Shown: positions 18,638-29,237 of the stretch, one piece after another
Layout: the number at the start of each line of letters is the position of its first letter
Position numbering within the stretch: position 1 is the first letter of the stretch
Assembly: GCF_000807255.1 (NCBI RefSeq)
Contig: NZ_CP009268.1
Span: 3,564,384-3,628,383, forward strand
Reading direction: 5' to 3'
Length of the DNA stretch: 64,000 bases
DNA from: Clostridium pasteurianum DSM 525 = ATCC 6013
GTDB lineage: Bacteria > Bacillota > Clostridia > Clostridiales > Clostridiaceae
Program-made: the position numbers and the translations under genes
Notes under the pieces: generated by a model
Seen by the model: the letters and a program-made list of their open reading frames with translations, nothing else
What the model was told of the DNA's origin: nothing
The model's database searches: none

Positions 18638-19371
18638 CTCATTAATACAAGAAATACTGTAAGAGCAACTATCTCACTTAGTTCGCAATTAGCCCCATAC
18701 ACATCTCCTGTAACTCCTCCTATTATTTTATAGGAATACTTCATAAACATCAGTGAAAAAATAATTGCTGCAAATAATGCTATCAAAAAAGCATATTTAC
18801 TAATAATCACTCCAATAATAATCAATATTAAAAGCGTTACAGCAAAATATAATTTTGAGTTTTTACTCATAAATATCTCTCCCATACCACCTGGTCTTGC
18901 AGACTTTCCAAAGGAAAGAAGCATTGCAATCATAGTTCTCCCTATAGCACAGGATAAAATAAGTGCTGGTATTGCTGCTTCTATAGTCATGCTTTTTAAC
19001 AAAACATATTTAAACAATATATCAAATACTATGGAAATAACTCCAAAGCTTCCAGCTCTGCTGTCCTTCATAATTTCAAGTACTCTCTCTCTACTCCTTG
19101 AAGAGAAGAATCCATCGCAGGTATCAGAAAGTCCATCCATATGAAGTCCTCCAGTAACTATTATAAGACTTAAAACTGCCCCAGCAGCTGCAAAATCCTT
19201 ATTAAAAAAACTCAATAAATAATATACTATAGCTGCTATTCCACCTATTATCATTCCTATTATAGAAAAAAAAGCAGGAGTTTTTGCAAGAATTTTCTTC
19301 TGAAAATCCACCTGTATATTTACTGGCAGTCTAGTTAGAAATTGAAGTCCCAGTATAAATGCTTTAAGCAT
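18634..19371 (-). CDS. cobS: Adenosylcobinamide-GDP ribazoletransferase CobS
   Basis: A 245-residue membrane enzyme joining adenosylcobinamide-GDP to alpha-ribazole (phosphate), the final condensation of cobalamin synthesis. It has the family start LGLQFLTRLPV and the metal-binding GGLHMDGLSDTCDGFFSSRSRE near residue 95, followed by KDSRAGSFGV. About six hydrophobic helices. One base separates it from cobU. Confidence 0.93.
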   Translation of the reverse strand: MLKAFILGLQFLTRLPVNIQVDFQKKILAKTPAFFSIIGMIIGGIAAIVYYLLSFFNKDFAAAGAVLSLIIVTGGLHMDGLSDTCDGFFSSRSRERVLEIMKDSRAGSFGVISIVFDILFKYVLLKSMTIEAAIPALILSCAIGRTMIAMLLSFGKSARPGGMGEIFMSKNSKLYFAVTLLILIIIGVIISKYAFLIALFAAIIFSLMFMKYSYKIIGGVTGDVYGANCELSEIVALTVFLVLMR

Positions 19372-19372
19372 A

Positions 19373-19915
19373 TTATTTTATCCTCCTTGGTATGCCGCAG
19401 GTTACAAGATAGACTTCTGTAGAAAGTTTAGCAATTTTTTGATTTATCCTTCCAATTATATCTCTATAAACCCTAGCCAAATGATTTTCCGGAACTATAG
19501 AATATCCCACTTCATTTGTAACCATAACAATATTTCCATCTATAGCTTTAATTTTATCTATTAAAGATTTTATTTCTGTCATAATCGTGTTTTCCACTTC
19601 TCTTTGTTTCTCAGGTGAAATAATTTCGCAATCTTTAGTAATATCAAACATAATATTAGAAGTAAAAACTGTGATACAATCTAGAATATAATTTTTTTTG
19701 TCCACCACCGCATTTTTTATATTATAATTACCTTCATAAGTAATCCATTCACTAGGTCTTGACTTTCTATGTAATTCAACTCTTTGTTTCATTTCTTCAT
19801 CATATATTTTTGCCGTAGCTATATAGACAACTTCCTTGGTTCCACTAAACAAAGATTCAGCAAAGCCACTTTTTCCACTTCTTGCTCCCCCTGTTACTAA
19901 TACTATCTTTCCCAT
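19373..19915 (-). CDS. cobU: Adenosylcobinamide kinase/guanylyltransferase CobU
   Basis: A 180-residue bifunctional enzyme that phosphorylates and then guanylylates adenosylcobinamide. It has P-loop VTGGARSGKSGFAE at residues 6-19, the guanylyl-acceptor region HRKSRPSEWITYE near residue 49, and VTNEVGYSIVPENHLAR near residue 133. Length and motif order are canonical. It lies between cobT and cobS with gaps of one to four bases. Confidence 0.94.
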   Translation of the reverse strand: MGKIVLVTGGARSGKSGFAESLFSGTKEVVYIATAKIYDEEMKQRVELHRKSRPSEWITYEGNYNIKNAVVDKKNYILDCITVFTSNIMFDITKDCEIISPEKQREVENTIMTEIKSLIDKIKAIDGNIVMVTNEVGYSIVPENHLARVYRDIIGRINQKIAKLSTEVYLVTCGIPRRIK

Positions 19916-19919
19916 TTAA

Positions 19920-20987
19920 TCACCTTATATCTATTAAATAATCTGTTTCCATTTTCAATTCTTCAAAAGTTTTCATATTATTAATCACAGCCAGTGCTGA
20001 TTCTATTATATTAAAAGCCAGTGGACATCCTGAACCTTCTCCTAGTCTCATTTCCATATGTAAAAATGGCCTCATATTAAGCTCCTTCATTATATATTCA
20101 GCTCCAGGTTCCATTGACAGATGAGATGGAAACATAAATTCTCTGGCATTTTTATTCAATCTATAAGCACAAAGTGCAGCTACAGATGATATAAGACCAT
20201 CTATGACAATTGGTACTCTATTCTTTGCTGCTCCTAAAAAACATCCACATAATCCAGCAATGTCAAATCCACCTACTTTTGATATTACATCTAATATATC
20301 ATCTTTATCCGGATTATTAAATTCTATAGACTTTTTTATAACATTTTTCTTATTTTCAAGCATTTTATCAGTAATACCAGACCCTTTACCGCATAAATAG
20401 TCTGGATCCATATCTAAAAGTACACTTAATACTGCTGTACTGGTAGATGTATTTCCAATTCCCATTTCTCCTGTACCAAAAAGGTTATAGCCTTTCTTTA
20501 CCAAATCATCTACTATTTCTATCCCAACTTCTATAGCCTTTATGGCTTCTTCTTTAGTCATTGCCGGACCCTTTTTCATATTTTTAGTGCCATAGGCAAT
20601 TTTTTTATTTATTACATGCTTATTGTTAAAATCATAGTCCACCCCTATATCTACAATGGTTATATCTGCTTTTGCCTGGGAAGAAAGGACACATACTCCC
20701 GATAGACCTTTAGTGAAATTCTCTGTTACAACGGCTGTTAAATTTTTAGGACAGGAACTGACACCTTCTTCAATTACTCCATTGTCGGCACACATTATTA
20801 TTGTATTTTTCTTTTTTATATTATTATTTATCTTACCAGTTATCCCGGCCATCCTCCAAGATATTTCCTCTAGTTCGCCAAGACTACCAATAGGTTTTGC
20901 CAAAGAATCCAATCGCTTCTTGGCTAAAACAATTTTGTCATCATACAATGGTTCTATATTCTCTAATGTTCCATTAAATAAATCCAT
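19920..20987 (-). CDS. cobT: Nicotinate-nucleotide-dimethylbenzimidazole phosphoribosyltransferase CobT
   Basis: A roughly 355-residue CobT, which activates the lower-ligand base to alpha-ribazole phosphate. Visible blocks: KPIGSLGELEE near residue 31, MCADNGV near residue 64, GTGEMGIGNTS near residue 170 and the catalytic-Glu region HLSMEPGAEY near residue 305. I place the start at ATG 20987 (MDLFNGTLEN), preceded by GGGGG; an ATG 33 bases upstream is less likely. It heads the cob operon. No cobalamin riboswitch was recognisable upstream. Confidence 0.92.
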   Translation of the reverse strand: MDLFNGTLENIEPLYDDKIVLAKKRLDSLAKPIGSLGELEEISWRMAGITGKINNNIKKKNTIIMCADNGVIEEGVSSCPKNLTAVVTENFTKGLSGVCVLSSQAKADITIVDIGVDYDFNNKHVINKKIAYGTKNMKKGPAMTKEEAIKAIEVGIEIVDDLVKKGYNLFGTGEMGIGNTSTSTAVLSVLLDMDPDYLCGKGSGITDKMLENKKNVIKKSIEFNNPDKDDILDVISKVGGFDIAGLCGCFLGAAKNRVPIVIDGLISSVAALCAYRLNKNAREFMFPSHLSMEPGAEYIMKELNMRPFLHMEMRLGEGSGCPLAFNIIESALAVINNMKTFEELKMETDYLIDIR

Positions 20988-21360
20988 AAATCCCCCAAAT
21001 AAGATATTTAATTTTAACATCTTATATTTCTAACATAAATTGAAATTTACACAGTGTCAATATAAATAATTTTGTTTATATGTATATAAGAAACCACATA
21101 CCTTATACAATTCTTTCAGATAAATAACAATCTAAATTGTAGTTTACTAAGATTCACTATTATCTGATTATATGCACATTAATATTTTAATGTCAATACA
21201 AAACTTTACATTTTCTATAAAGCTCTTACCATGTTAAAATTCTTAATATTGTAGTATAATTAAATTATACAATATGTTAATAATCAAATTAATATCTACA
21301 GTATTATTATATAATCAACAATAATATTGATAATTTGTTAAAGGATTGGAGATGAAATAA
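20988..21360. other. AT-rich divergent intergenic region
   Basis: Between the divergent cobT and M20 hydrolase genes there is AT-rich DNA with no gene, riboswitch or strong hairpin that I can see. It must hold both promoters. Confidence 0.6.
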
Positions 21361-22536
21361 ATGAATATTAAAGCTATTGCACCAAAATATAAGGATTATA
21401 TAGTAGAATTGAGAAGACATTTTCATAAATACCCTGAACCGAGTCTGCAGGAATTTGAAACTTCAAGAAAAATACGAAGCGAACTGGATAAATTGGGAAT
21501 ATCCTATAAAATATCCAGCAATACCGGTACAGGTATACTTGCAACCATCGAAGGTGGAAAAAAAGGTAAAACTATTGCTCTTCGTGCTGATATAGACGCC
21601 TTGCCTATTACCGAGTGTAACCTTATAAATTATAAATCAAAAAATACAGGATATATGCACGCTTGCGGTCATGATGGTCATATGGCTTCACTACTTGGAG
21701 CTGCACGAATACTAAAAGAAATACAACCTGATCTTAGTGGAACTGTTAAACTTATCTTTCAACCAGGAGAAGAAGCTGGAAGTGGAGCTAAATCTCTAGT
21801 TACCGAGGGCTTTTTAGATGGAGTTGATAGTGTATTTGGTATACATTTAGTTCCCGATATAGATTGTGGTAAAATATCTATTGAAGGTGGCCCTAGAATG
21901 GCTTCCTCAGATAAATTTAAAATAACCGTAAAGGGTAAAAGCGGACATGGTGCAAAGCCAAATTTAGCTGTAGATGCCCTAGTTGTAGCATCAGCCATAG
22001 TCTTAAATTTACAATCCATTGTAAGTAGGGAGATAGACCCTTTAGAACCAGTGGTAGTAAGTGTAGGTACCATGACTGCCGGAACTCAATATAATGTAAT
22101 AGCAGATACAGCAGTACTGCATGGTACTACAAGATGTTTTAACAATGAGGTACGAAAAAATATTCCTCATGCTATAAAACGTGTAATTCAAAGTACAGCG
22201 AGATCTTATAAAGCCGAAGCAGATCTAGAATATGATTTTACTGTTCCACCAGTAATAAATGATTATACTCTTGCTTTAATGGGTAGACATGCTGTAGAAG
22301 AAATATTGTCTATAGATGCCATAGCTGAAAAAAAGACATTTTTAATATCTGAAGACTTCGCTGAATATCTTCAAGAAGTTCCTGGAGTTTTTGCATTAGT
22401 TGGTGCAAGAAATACTGAAAAAGATGCTATTTATTCACTGCACAATGACAGATTTAACATTGATGAGGATGCTCTTCAAATAGCTAGCAGTTTATATGCT
22501 GAATACGCTTATGAATATTTAGAAAATTCAAAATAG
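21361..22536 (+). CDS. M20 family amidohydrolase (aminoacyl/N-acyl amino acid type)
   Basis: A 391-residue M20D metallopeptidase-like amidohydrolase of the AbgB/IAA-amino-acid hydrolase/N-acetyldiaminopimelate deacetylase group. Metal site motifs: RRHFHKYPEPS near residue 18, HACGHDGHMA near residue 99, and FQPGEEAGSGA near residue 134, where the second Glu is the general base. A dimerisation lid domain follows (GKSGHGAKPNLAVDA near 197), then a final histidine near residue 360 (YSLHNDRF). The substrate within N-acyl amino acids cannot be fixed. GGAG precedes the ATG; monocistronic. Confidence 0.88.
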   Translation: MNIKAIAPKYKDYIVELRRHFHKYPEPSLQEFETSRKIRSELDKLGISYKISSNTGTGILATIEGGKKGKTIALRADIDALPITECNLINYKSKNTGYMHACGHDGHMASLLGAARILKEIQPDLSGTVKLIFQPGEEAGSGAKSLVTEGFLDGVDSVFGIHLVPDIDCGKISIEGGPRMASSDKFKITVKGKSGHGAKPNLAVDALVVASAIVLNLQSIVSREIDPLEPVVVSVGTMTAGTQYNVIADTAVLHGTTRCFNNEVRKNIPHAIKRVIQSTARSYKAEADLEYDFTVPPVINDYTLALMGRHAVEEILSIDAIAEKKTFLISEDFAEYLQEVPGVFALVGARNTEKDAIYSLHNDRFNIDEDALQIASSLYAEYAYEYLENSK

Positions 22537-22539
22537 TAC

Positions 22540-22616
22540 AGTTTTGTTGGAAAAGACGAAGCAAGAATCATGTATTCAACTTTCCACCGAGAAAAGTGTT
22601 CCGCACTTTTCTCCTA
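22540..22616. repeat. Hairpin-rich intergenic repeat (related to copies 1 and 2)
   Basis: GTTGGAAAAGACGAAGCAAG here resembles the GGAGAAAAAGACGAAC ends seen at 9979-10111 and 32872. A separate perfect hairpin GAGAAAAGTG/CACTTTTCTC follows and may act as a terminator between the convergent genes. Confidence 0.4.
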
Positions 22617-22620
22617 TTAT

Positions 22621-24468
22621 CTAATTTTCCATACTATTAACTTGACTAAGATACATATCATAATAAAAACCTTTTTTTTCTATAAGTTCATCATGATTTC
22701 CCTTTTCAATAATTTGTCCATTGTCTATGACCATAATAACATCTGCATCTTTTATAGTACTTAATCTATGGGCTATAATAAAACTTGTTCTACCTTCCAT
22801 CAATTTTGACATTGCCTGTTGTATTTTCATTTCAGTTCTAGTATCTATACTGCTTGTAGCTTCATCCAAAATTAATATAGACGGATTGGAAAGTATGGCT
22901 CTAGCAATAGCTAAAAGTTGTCTTTGTCCTTGGCTCAAATTACTCCCACTTTCAAATAATAAAGTATCATAACCTTTAGGTAAATCCCTTATAAAGTCGT
23001 CAGCTTTTGCCATAATAGCTGCTCTCCTTATTTGATCATCGGCAGCATCTAATTTTCCATATCTTATGTTTTCCTTTATTGTTCCCGTAAATAAGTAAGT
23101 GTCCTGAAGTACCATACCAAAGCATCTTCTTAAACTATCGCGAGTATATTCTCTTATATCTTTGTTGTCTATAAATATTTTACCTGCAGAAACATCATAA
23201 AATCTTGTAAGTAAATTCACTATAGTGGTTTTTCCTGCTCCTGTAGGGCCCACTAAAGCAACACTGGTTCCAAATTTTACTTTAAAATTTATATTCTTAA
23301 GAATTTTTAAATCTTTACGATATCCAAAACTAACATTTTGAAATATTACATTTCCCTTTGGATTATGTAATATTGTAGCATCTACAGCATCCTCATCTTC
23401 ATTTTTCTCTTCTAATGTATCAAATACCCGTTCAGCTCCTGCTACAGCAGATTGAAGAGTGTTAAATATACTGGCTAGATCATTTAAGGGCCTTGAAAAT
23501 TGTCTTGAATAACTTAAAAAACTAGCTATAATACCAATAGTTACAATATTTTTTACTGCAAGAATTCCTCCTACACCTGCAACCACCGCAAAACCAATAT
23601 TGTTGATTACATTCATTAGAGGCATTAAATATCCAGACCATATTTGTGCTCTTAAAGATACTTTATATAAATCATTATTAATTTCTTCAAATTCTTGTAT
23701 CTCTCTATTTTCATGATTAAAGGCCTTTACTACATAAATTCCAGAAATGGCTTCTTCTATTTTAGCATTTAACCTTCCCAATTCTTTCTGTTGGTTTTTA
23801 AATAAAACATTTGTATTTTTAGCAATAATTCTAGTTAGCAAAAATACTAAGGGAACAGTAATCATACTAGCTAAAGTTAGTAATGGGCTGAGAATAATCA
23901 TCATAATCAGTGATCCAATTATAGTTATCATACCAGACATAAGCTGTGTAGTTGATTGAGATATAGTACTGCTTACATTGTCTACATCATTAGATACTCT
24001 GCTCATAATTTCACCATGAGTATTTCCATCAAAAAATACTATAGGAAGCTTTTGAAATTTTTTAAATAAATCTGCTCTCATATTTTTCACTATATGTTGT
24101 GCTGTTCCTGCCATAAGCCATCCTTGAAAAAAAGTTAATACTGCGTCTAAAAAATAAGATATTATTAATGCAAGTAAAATAATTTTAAGTATTTTAAAAT
24201 TAACTTTGCCATCAATAGGTATAGTATCAATAGCCCTTCCTATTAAATAAGGAACCAATAATGTAATTATGGCATCAACTATTGTAATAAAAAATACAAT
24301 TAATAATAGTTTTCGTTGTTTTCCGAAATAATACCATAGTCTTTTTAGAGTTTCTTTAAATTTTTTTGGTTTCTCTACAGGACCTTTACTTCTTCTTATT
24401 CTGCTTCGTCCACTGATGCGGGACATATTAATATTTTCTTTTGAATATTTGCTGTTATTTTCTGACAA
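22621..24468 (-). CDS. ABC exporter half-transporter, catalytic (canonical) subunit
   Basis: This 615-residue fused membrane/ATPase protein has an arginine-rich cytosolic N-terminus (SRISGRSRIRRSKG), six spans at about residues 50-330, and an ATPase domain. Walker A is GPTGAGKTTIV, the signature LSQGQ and Walker B ILILDEATSSID with an intact catalytic Glu; the H-loop His is in IIAHRLST. It pairs with the overlapping upstream gene to form a heterodimeric drug-export complex of the BmrCD/LmrCD kind. Start codon lies within the end of that gene (14-base overlap). Confidence 0.92.
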   Translation of the reverse strand: MSENNSKYSKENINMSRISGRSRIRRSKGPVEKPKKFKETLKRLWYYFGKQRKLLLIVFFITIVDAIITLLVPYLIGRAIDTIPIDGKVNFKILKIILLALIISYFLDAVLTFFQGWLMAGTAQHIVKNMRADLFKKFQKLPIVFFDGNTHGEIMSRVSNDVDNVSSTISQSTTQLMSGMITIIGSLIMMIILSPLLTLASMITVPLVFLLTRIIAKNTNVLFKNQQKELGRLNAKIEEAISGIYVVKAFNHENREIQEFEEINNDLYKVSLRAQIWSGYLMPLMNVINNIGFAVVAGVGGILAVKNIVTIGIIASFLSYSRQFSRPLNDLASIFNTLQSAVAGAERVFDTLEEKNEDEDAVDATILHNPKGNVIFQNVSFGYRKDLKILKNINFKVKFGTSVALVGPTGAGKTTIVNLLTRFYDVSAGKIFIDNKDIREYTRDSLRRCFGMVLQDTYLFTGTIKENIRYGKLDAADDQIRRAAIMAKADDFIRDLPKGYDTLLFESGSNLSQGQRQLLAIARAILSNPSILILDEATSSIDTRTEMKIQQAMSKLMEGRTSFIIAHRLSTIKDADVIMVIDNGQIIEKGNHDELIEKKGFYYDMYLSQVNSMEN

Positions 24469-26194
24469 TAGATATCATCTCCTTTCCCATTTGAGAATAG
24501 AAAATGTCTTTATATGCATCACAATTTTTAATAAGTTCCTCATGTTTTCCAATTCCCTTTATTTCACCATTATCAAGTACAATTATTTTGTCCAATCCCA
24601 TAACAGAAGTAATACGCTGAGCTATTGTTATGAGGGTAAAATTTTTTGTATAATTTTTTAATGATTTTCTTATTTTACTCTCTGTAGTAACATCTACCGC
24701 ACTAGTAGCATCATCCATTATAAGTATTTCAGTTCTTTTAATTACTGCTCTTGCTATGGCTACACGCTGTTTTTGTCCTCCTGAAAAATTAACTCCTCCT
24801 TGACCAATAAGTACATTGTATTTCTCTGGAAATTTCAAAATAAATTCATGAGCCTGTGAGATCTTGGATGCTTCTATGACTTCATTTAAGGATGCATCTT
24901 CTTTTCCCCATTTTATATTATCTATGACCTTCCCTGTAAATAATATAGACTTTTGCGGCACTATAGCTATTCTATCCATCAAATTATCTTTATCCATATC
25001 TTTTACATCCACACCATCTATCTTTACACTACCAGAAGTCACATCATAAAAACGCGGAATAAGATTGACTAAAGTTGTCTTTCCCGAACCTGTAGATCCA
25101 ATAATACCTACATTTTCTCCTGGCATACAGGTAAAATTTATGTCCTTTAATGCTGGTTTATCTTTATTACCATAGGAAAAATAAACATGCTCAAAATCAA
25201 TTCTTCCTTTATACTTAATTTCTTTATCTTCAATATTGTTGTATTTTAAAGTACTCTCTTCTTTAAATATTTCTCCTATACGCTCTGCTGAGGCTCTAGC
25301 TCTCACTGACATATTAAATAATGAAGATATTATCATAATTGAGAAAAGTATCTGTGTCATATAATTTGTAAAAGCTATTATTTGACCTACTTGCATATTA
25401 CCTGCATTCACATTAACGGCTCCAATCCACAATATTATAATTATTCCAATATTTACAATAATGCCATTTATAGGTGAAAATATAGACATTATTCTCATTG
25501 CTGAAGCAGATAAAAGGCTATAATCATCATTTATTTTTTTAAACTTATCTGTTTCATAATCAAATCTATTAAATGCCTTTACCACTCTAACTCCTGAAAG
25601 ATATTCTCTAACCGTATTATTGACTCTATCTAATGCTCTTTGTACTCTAATAAAATAGGGATATCCTATGTTCATATTTAAAAATATAACTAAAGCAATT
25701 ATTGGAATTACTCCAAGTAGCACTACAGAAAGTTTAATATTAAGCCTTAAAGCCATAATAATACTTCCAATACATACAATAGGTGATTTTACAAAGATTC
25801 TCATGAGCCCATTAGCAAAATTTTGAAGTAAAGTCACATCATTTGTAATTCTTGTTATAAGAGATCCCTTAGAGAATTTATCAATATTATCCAGAGAAAA
25901 ATCTTGTATTTTTTTAAATATATCTACTCTTATATCTGATGAAAATTTTTGAGAAACACTGCTGGATAAGAAATTACGTCCACAGGCAGCCAAAGCCCCT
26001 AATGCTGTAACTCCCAGCATTATTCCTCCCATTTTAAATACATAATCTATTTGCCTATTCTTTACACCTATATCAATCACTTTTGACATTATAGTTGGCT
26101 GCAGCAAATCACAACTGGCCTCTAATATAAGACATACTATCGCAAGTAAAAATCCTCTCCAGTATTTATGTATATATTTCTTAAAAGCCCCCAT
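24455..26194 (-). CDS. ABC exporter half-transporter, degenerate-site subunit
   Basis: A 579-residue half-transporter with six spans then an ATPase domain. Walker A is GSTGSGKTTLV and the signature FSGGQKQRVAI. Walker B reads ILIMDDATSAVD, with Asp in place of the catalytic Glu, and the H-loop position reads IAQRITS, with Gln in place of His. These are the standard marks of the non-catalytic partner in heterodimeric exporters, and fit with the canonical site in the next gene. An MFS pump follows upstream, making this a local efflux cluster. Confidence 0.92.
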   Translation of the reverse strand: MGAFKKYIHKYWRGFLLAIVCLILEASCDLLQPTIMSKVIDIGVKNRQIDYVFKMGGIMLGVTALGALAACGRNFLSSSVSQKFSSDIRVDIFKKIQDFSLDNIDKFSKGSLITRITNDVTLLQNFANGLMRIFVKSPIVCIGSIIMALRLNIKLSVVLLGVIPIIALVIFLNMNIGYPYFIRVQRALDRVNNTVREYLSGVRVVKAFNRFDYETDKFKKINDDYSLLSASAMRIMSIFSPINGIIVNIGIIIILWIGAVNVNAGNMQVGQIIAFTNYMTQILFSIMIISSLFNMSVRARASAERIGEIFKEESTLKYNNIEDKEIKYKGRIDFEHVYFSYGNKDKPALKDINFTCMPGENVGIIGSTGSGKTTLVNLIPRFYDVTSGSVKIDGVDVKDMDKDNLMDRIAIVPQKSILFTGKVIDNIKWGKEDASLNEVIEASKISQAHEFILKFPEKYNVLIGQGGVNFSGGQKQRVAIARAVIKRTEILIMDDATSAVDVTTESKIRKSLKNYTKNFTLITIAQRITSVMGLDKIIVLDNGEIKGIGKHEELIKNCDAYKDIFYSQMGKEMISIVRK

Positions 26195-26272
26195 TTTTAC
26201 ACCTCATATTCTTAGATAAATAATTAAATATAGTCACTATAATACTTCAGGGTCAGGTTGTTAATTTCAGCA

Positions 26273-27700
26273 TTAAGCATCCTTACTATTTATTAAAAGT
26301 CTATAAGATAGAAACACTGAAATAATAGAAATTATTATTAATATTAAAAACACTATATGTATACCATAATTCAATGCTCCTTTTATTTGATAAAGATTTA
26401 CTTTTCCAGTACTGTATAAATTATTGGTATCTATATTTGTTATTCCTAATTTATAAAAATATTTTGAAACATTTAAATTAAATATAATTCCAAAAGCACT
26501 TATCCCTATAGTCTGACCTATAGTACGAAGTAATGAATTTGATGCAGTAGCAGCTCCTCTTTTATTATACTCTACCGATTCTTGAACTATCATAGTAAGA
26601 GTTGTAAATAATCCACCAAAACCAAATCCCATAATAAATCCATATAATATCATTAAAATCAAAGAAGTTTTTAGATATAAAGTAGCTAAGAATATACAGC
26701 TAAGAAGTAATATTATAGATGATACAAAAGCTAACAAAGACTCACCATACTTAGATATAGATTTAGATAATATAATTGATGATATAAGCCAAGCTATAGA
26801 TATTGGTGCCATAGCTAATCCTGAAATTGCTGCACTATATCCTAAGATACTTTGTATGTATAAAGGCATATATACATCTAAAGCTATTAAAATTGCTGAA
26901 ACTAGTAAACTTACAATATTAGCTATTATGTTATGCCTCGTAAAAATTTCAAAAGGCATAATAGGATCTTTTGCTCTTTTTTCTATATAATAAAATATAA
27001 TTAAAAAGCCAATTGATAAAGCTATTAAAAATATCGAATAAAAATTACTATTCTTTTCAATAGAAATTATTCCATATAAAAATATTATAATGGATAAACT
27101 TAAAATTATTAAACCTAAAATATCTATATTGACAATATTTTTTTTAAAATTTTCTTTTAAGTATTTCTTTAAAAGTATTATAGATACTATACCAAAAGGA
27201 ATATTTATAAAAAAAATCCAGTGCCAGGATATATATTGAATCAAAAATCCTCCTAGAAATGGCCCTCCTATACTTGATATTCCCCAGACAGTACTGAGAA
27301 ATCCTTGTACTTTTGCTCGTTCAGAAACATTAAATATATCACCAACTATAGTGTAACTTATGGTAAATATAGCCCCAGCTCCTATTCCCTGTACAGCTCT
27401 AAAAGCTATAAGTTCATACATATTGTGTGAAAATCCACATAGAATACTTCCCAATAAAAATATTATAATACCTGTACACAAAGTTATTTTTCTTCCATAT
27501 ATATCAGATAATTTTCCATATATAGGAGTAGAAATTGCTGAGGTTAATAAATATAAGGAAAAAACATAATTCATATGACTAAATCCATTTAATTCTTTCA
27601 CAATAGAAGGCATAGCAGTAGTTACTACAGTTCCTTCAACAGCCCCTAAAAACATGGCTAACATTAGTGCTAAAACTACACCATTCTTTTCTCCATTCAT
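26273..27700 (-). CDS. MFS efflux transporter, DHA2-like
   Basis: A 475-residue, roughly 14-span major facilitator. It shows LMLAMFLGAVEGTVVTTAMP in helix 1, YGKLSDIYGRKI (motif A) near residue 60, and GPFLGGFLIQYISWHWIFFI (motif C region) near residue 145. Resembles tetracycline/quaternary-amine exporters of the EmrB type. It has a 78-base gap to the ABC genes and an independent start; a terminator separates it from the UPF0210 gene upstream. No regulator is adjacent. Confidence 0.88.
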   Translation of the reverse strand: MNGEKNGVVLALMLAMFLGAVEGTVVTTAMPSIVKELNGFSHMNYVFSLYLLTSAISTPIYGKLSDIYGRKITLCTGIIIFLLGSILCGFSHNMYELIAFRAVQGIGAGAIFTISYTIVGDIFNVSERAKVQGFLSTVWGISSIGGPFLGGFLIQYISWHWIFFINIPFGIVSIILLKKYLKENFKKNIVNIDILGLIILSLSIIIFLYGIISIEKNSNFYSIFLIALSIGFLIIFYYIEKRAKDPIMPFEIFTRHNIIANIVSLLVSAILIALDVYMPLYIQSILGYSAAISGLAMAPISIAWLISSIILSKSISKYGESLLAFVSSIILLLSCIFLATLYLKTSLILMILYGFIMGFGFGGLFTTLTMIVQESVEYNKRGAATASNSLLRTIGQTIGISAFGIIFNLNVSKYFYKLGITNIDTNNLYSTGKVNLYQIKGALNYGIHIVFLILIIISIISVFLSYRLLINSKDA

Positions 27701-27754
27701 ATTAATATCACATCCTTACAACTTGTTTATATTACATTTTCAATAACAGATAAT

Positions 27755-27810
27755 AAAAAAGCCACCCTTTAATAGAAAATAACTTTCAAATCAAGGTAGC
27801 TTTTTATATT
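27755..27810 (-). terminator. Terminator of the ACT-UPF0210 operon
   Basis: A long imperfect hairpin (AAAGCTACCTT ... AAGGGTGGCTTT on the minus strand) is followed by a T-run, just downstream of the 27853 stop. Confidence 0.8.
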
Positions 27811-27852
27811 TACATATCTTATTTTTACTTTTTATAATTAATTAGAATATAG

Positions 27853-29211
27853 TTAATTTTTAAAACTGTGGATTGGTGAAGGTATTCTTCCACCTCTAGC
27901 AATAAAATCTTCACTAGAGAATTTGCTTACAGCCATTACTGGTGCAGCTCCTAAAAGTCCGCCAAATTCAACTCTGTCACCAACGCTTTTTCCATAAACG
28001 GGAATTATTCTTACCGCTGTGGTTTTATTATTTATTACTCCAATTGCCATTTCATCAGCAATCATTCCAGAAATAGTTGATGCAGGTGTATCTCCTGGAA
28101 TAGCAATCATATCAAGACCTACTGAGCAAACACAAGTCATAGCTTCAAGCTTTTCTATATTTAATGCACCAATTTCTACAGCATGTATCATACCTTCATC
28201 TTCACTTACGGGAATGAAAGCGCCACTTAGTCCTCCTACATGTGAAGAGGCCATTATACCACCCTTTTTAACTGCATCGTTAAGCATAGCTAATGCAGCA
28301 GTTGTACCATGACAACCACAAACCTCAAGTCCTATTTCTTCAAGTATTCTAGCTACACTGTCACCTACTGCCGGAGTAGGTGCAAGAGATAAATCTACTA
28401 TTCCAAAAGGTACATCAAGTCTTTTTGCAGCCTCAGTAGCTACCAATTGGCCAACCCTTGTTATTTTAAATGCAGTTTTCTTTATAGTTTCAGCTACAAC
28501 ATCAAAGGTTTCTCCCTTTACATTTTCTAAAGCTGATTTTATAACTCCAGGACCACTGACACCTACATTTATAACACAATCTGCTTCTCCTACACCATGA
28601 AATGCTCCTGCCATAAAAGGATTATCCTCAACTGCATTAGCGAATATTACAAGTTTTGCACATCCAAGACTTCCATTATCTTTTGTAATATAAGCTGCCT
28701 CTTTGACTATTTCTCCTAAATCCCTTACCGCATTCATGTTTATTCCAACTTTTGAAGTTCCAACATTTACAGAAGAACAAACTCTATCTGTAACTGCTAA
28801 TGCTTCTGGAATAGATTTTATAAGTATTCTATCTCCAGGTGTGCATCCTTTATGAACTAATGCAGAAAATCCACCTATAAAGTTAACACCTACAGTCTTT
28901 GCAGCTTTATCCAGAGTTTTTGCATATTCTACATAATCTGTATCACTGCTGCTTTGAGCAACTAATGCTATTGGAGTTACTGATATTCTTTTATGTATAA
29001 TAGGTATTCCATATTCAAGTTCTATTTGTTCACCTATTTTAACTAAATCCTTAGCTTTTGTCGTTATCTTATCATATATTTTTTGTCTACACTTTTCACC
29101 ATCTGGATCGCAGCAATCTAAAAGTGATATACCCATAGTTATTGTTCTAATATCTAGATTTTCTTTTTCAATCATATTGATAGTTTCAAGTATGTCTTTA
29201 TTATTAATCAT
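27853..29211 (-). CDS. UPF0210 / DUF711 family protein
   Basis: A 452-residue DUF711 (UPF0210) protein related to pyruvate formate-lyase-like folds, with no established reaction. Conserved blocks: [19 protein letters not shown] near residue 22, [18 protein letters not shown] near residue 110, [20 protein letters not shown] near residue 197 and [20 protein letters not shown] near residue 322. ATG 29211 has GGGAG upstream; a TTG 15 bases earlier is less likely. It is always seen next to an ACT-domain protein, as here, and both lie behind a glycine riboswitch, implying a link to glycine or one-carbon balance. Confidence 0.9.
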   Translation of the reverse strand: MINNKDILETINMIEKENLDIRTITMGISLLDCCDPDGEKCRQKIYDKITTKAKDLVKIGEQIELEYGIPIIHKRISVTPIALVAQSSSDTDYVEYAKTLDKAAKTVGVNFIGGFSALVHKGCTPGDRILIKSIPEALAVTDRVCSSVNVGTSKVGINMNAVRDLGEIVKEAAYITKDNGSLGCAKLVIFANAVEDNPFMAGAFHGVGEADCVINVGVSGPGVIKSALENVKGETFDVVAETIKKTAFKITRVGQLVATEAAKRLDVPFGIVDLSLAPTPAVGDSVARILEEIGLEVCGCHGTTAALAMLNDAVKKGGIMASSHVGGLSGAFIPVSEDEGMIHAVEIGALNIEKLEAMTCVCSVGLDMIAIPGDTPASTISGMIADEMAIGVINNKTTAVRIIPVYGKSVGDRVEFGGLLGAAPVMAVSKFSSEDFIARGGRIPSPIHSFKN

Positions 29212-29237
29212 TTTTTCAACTCCCAATTCCTAATCTA

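Noticed and set aside
20988-21360. Cobalamin riboswitch before cobT
   Set aside because: No B12-box (GCCACTG) or recognisable aptamer elements on the minus strand.
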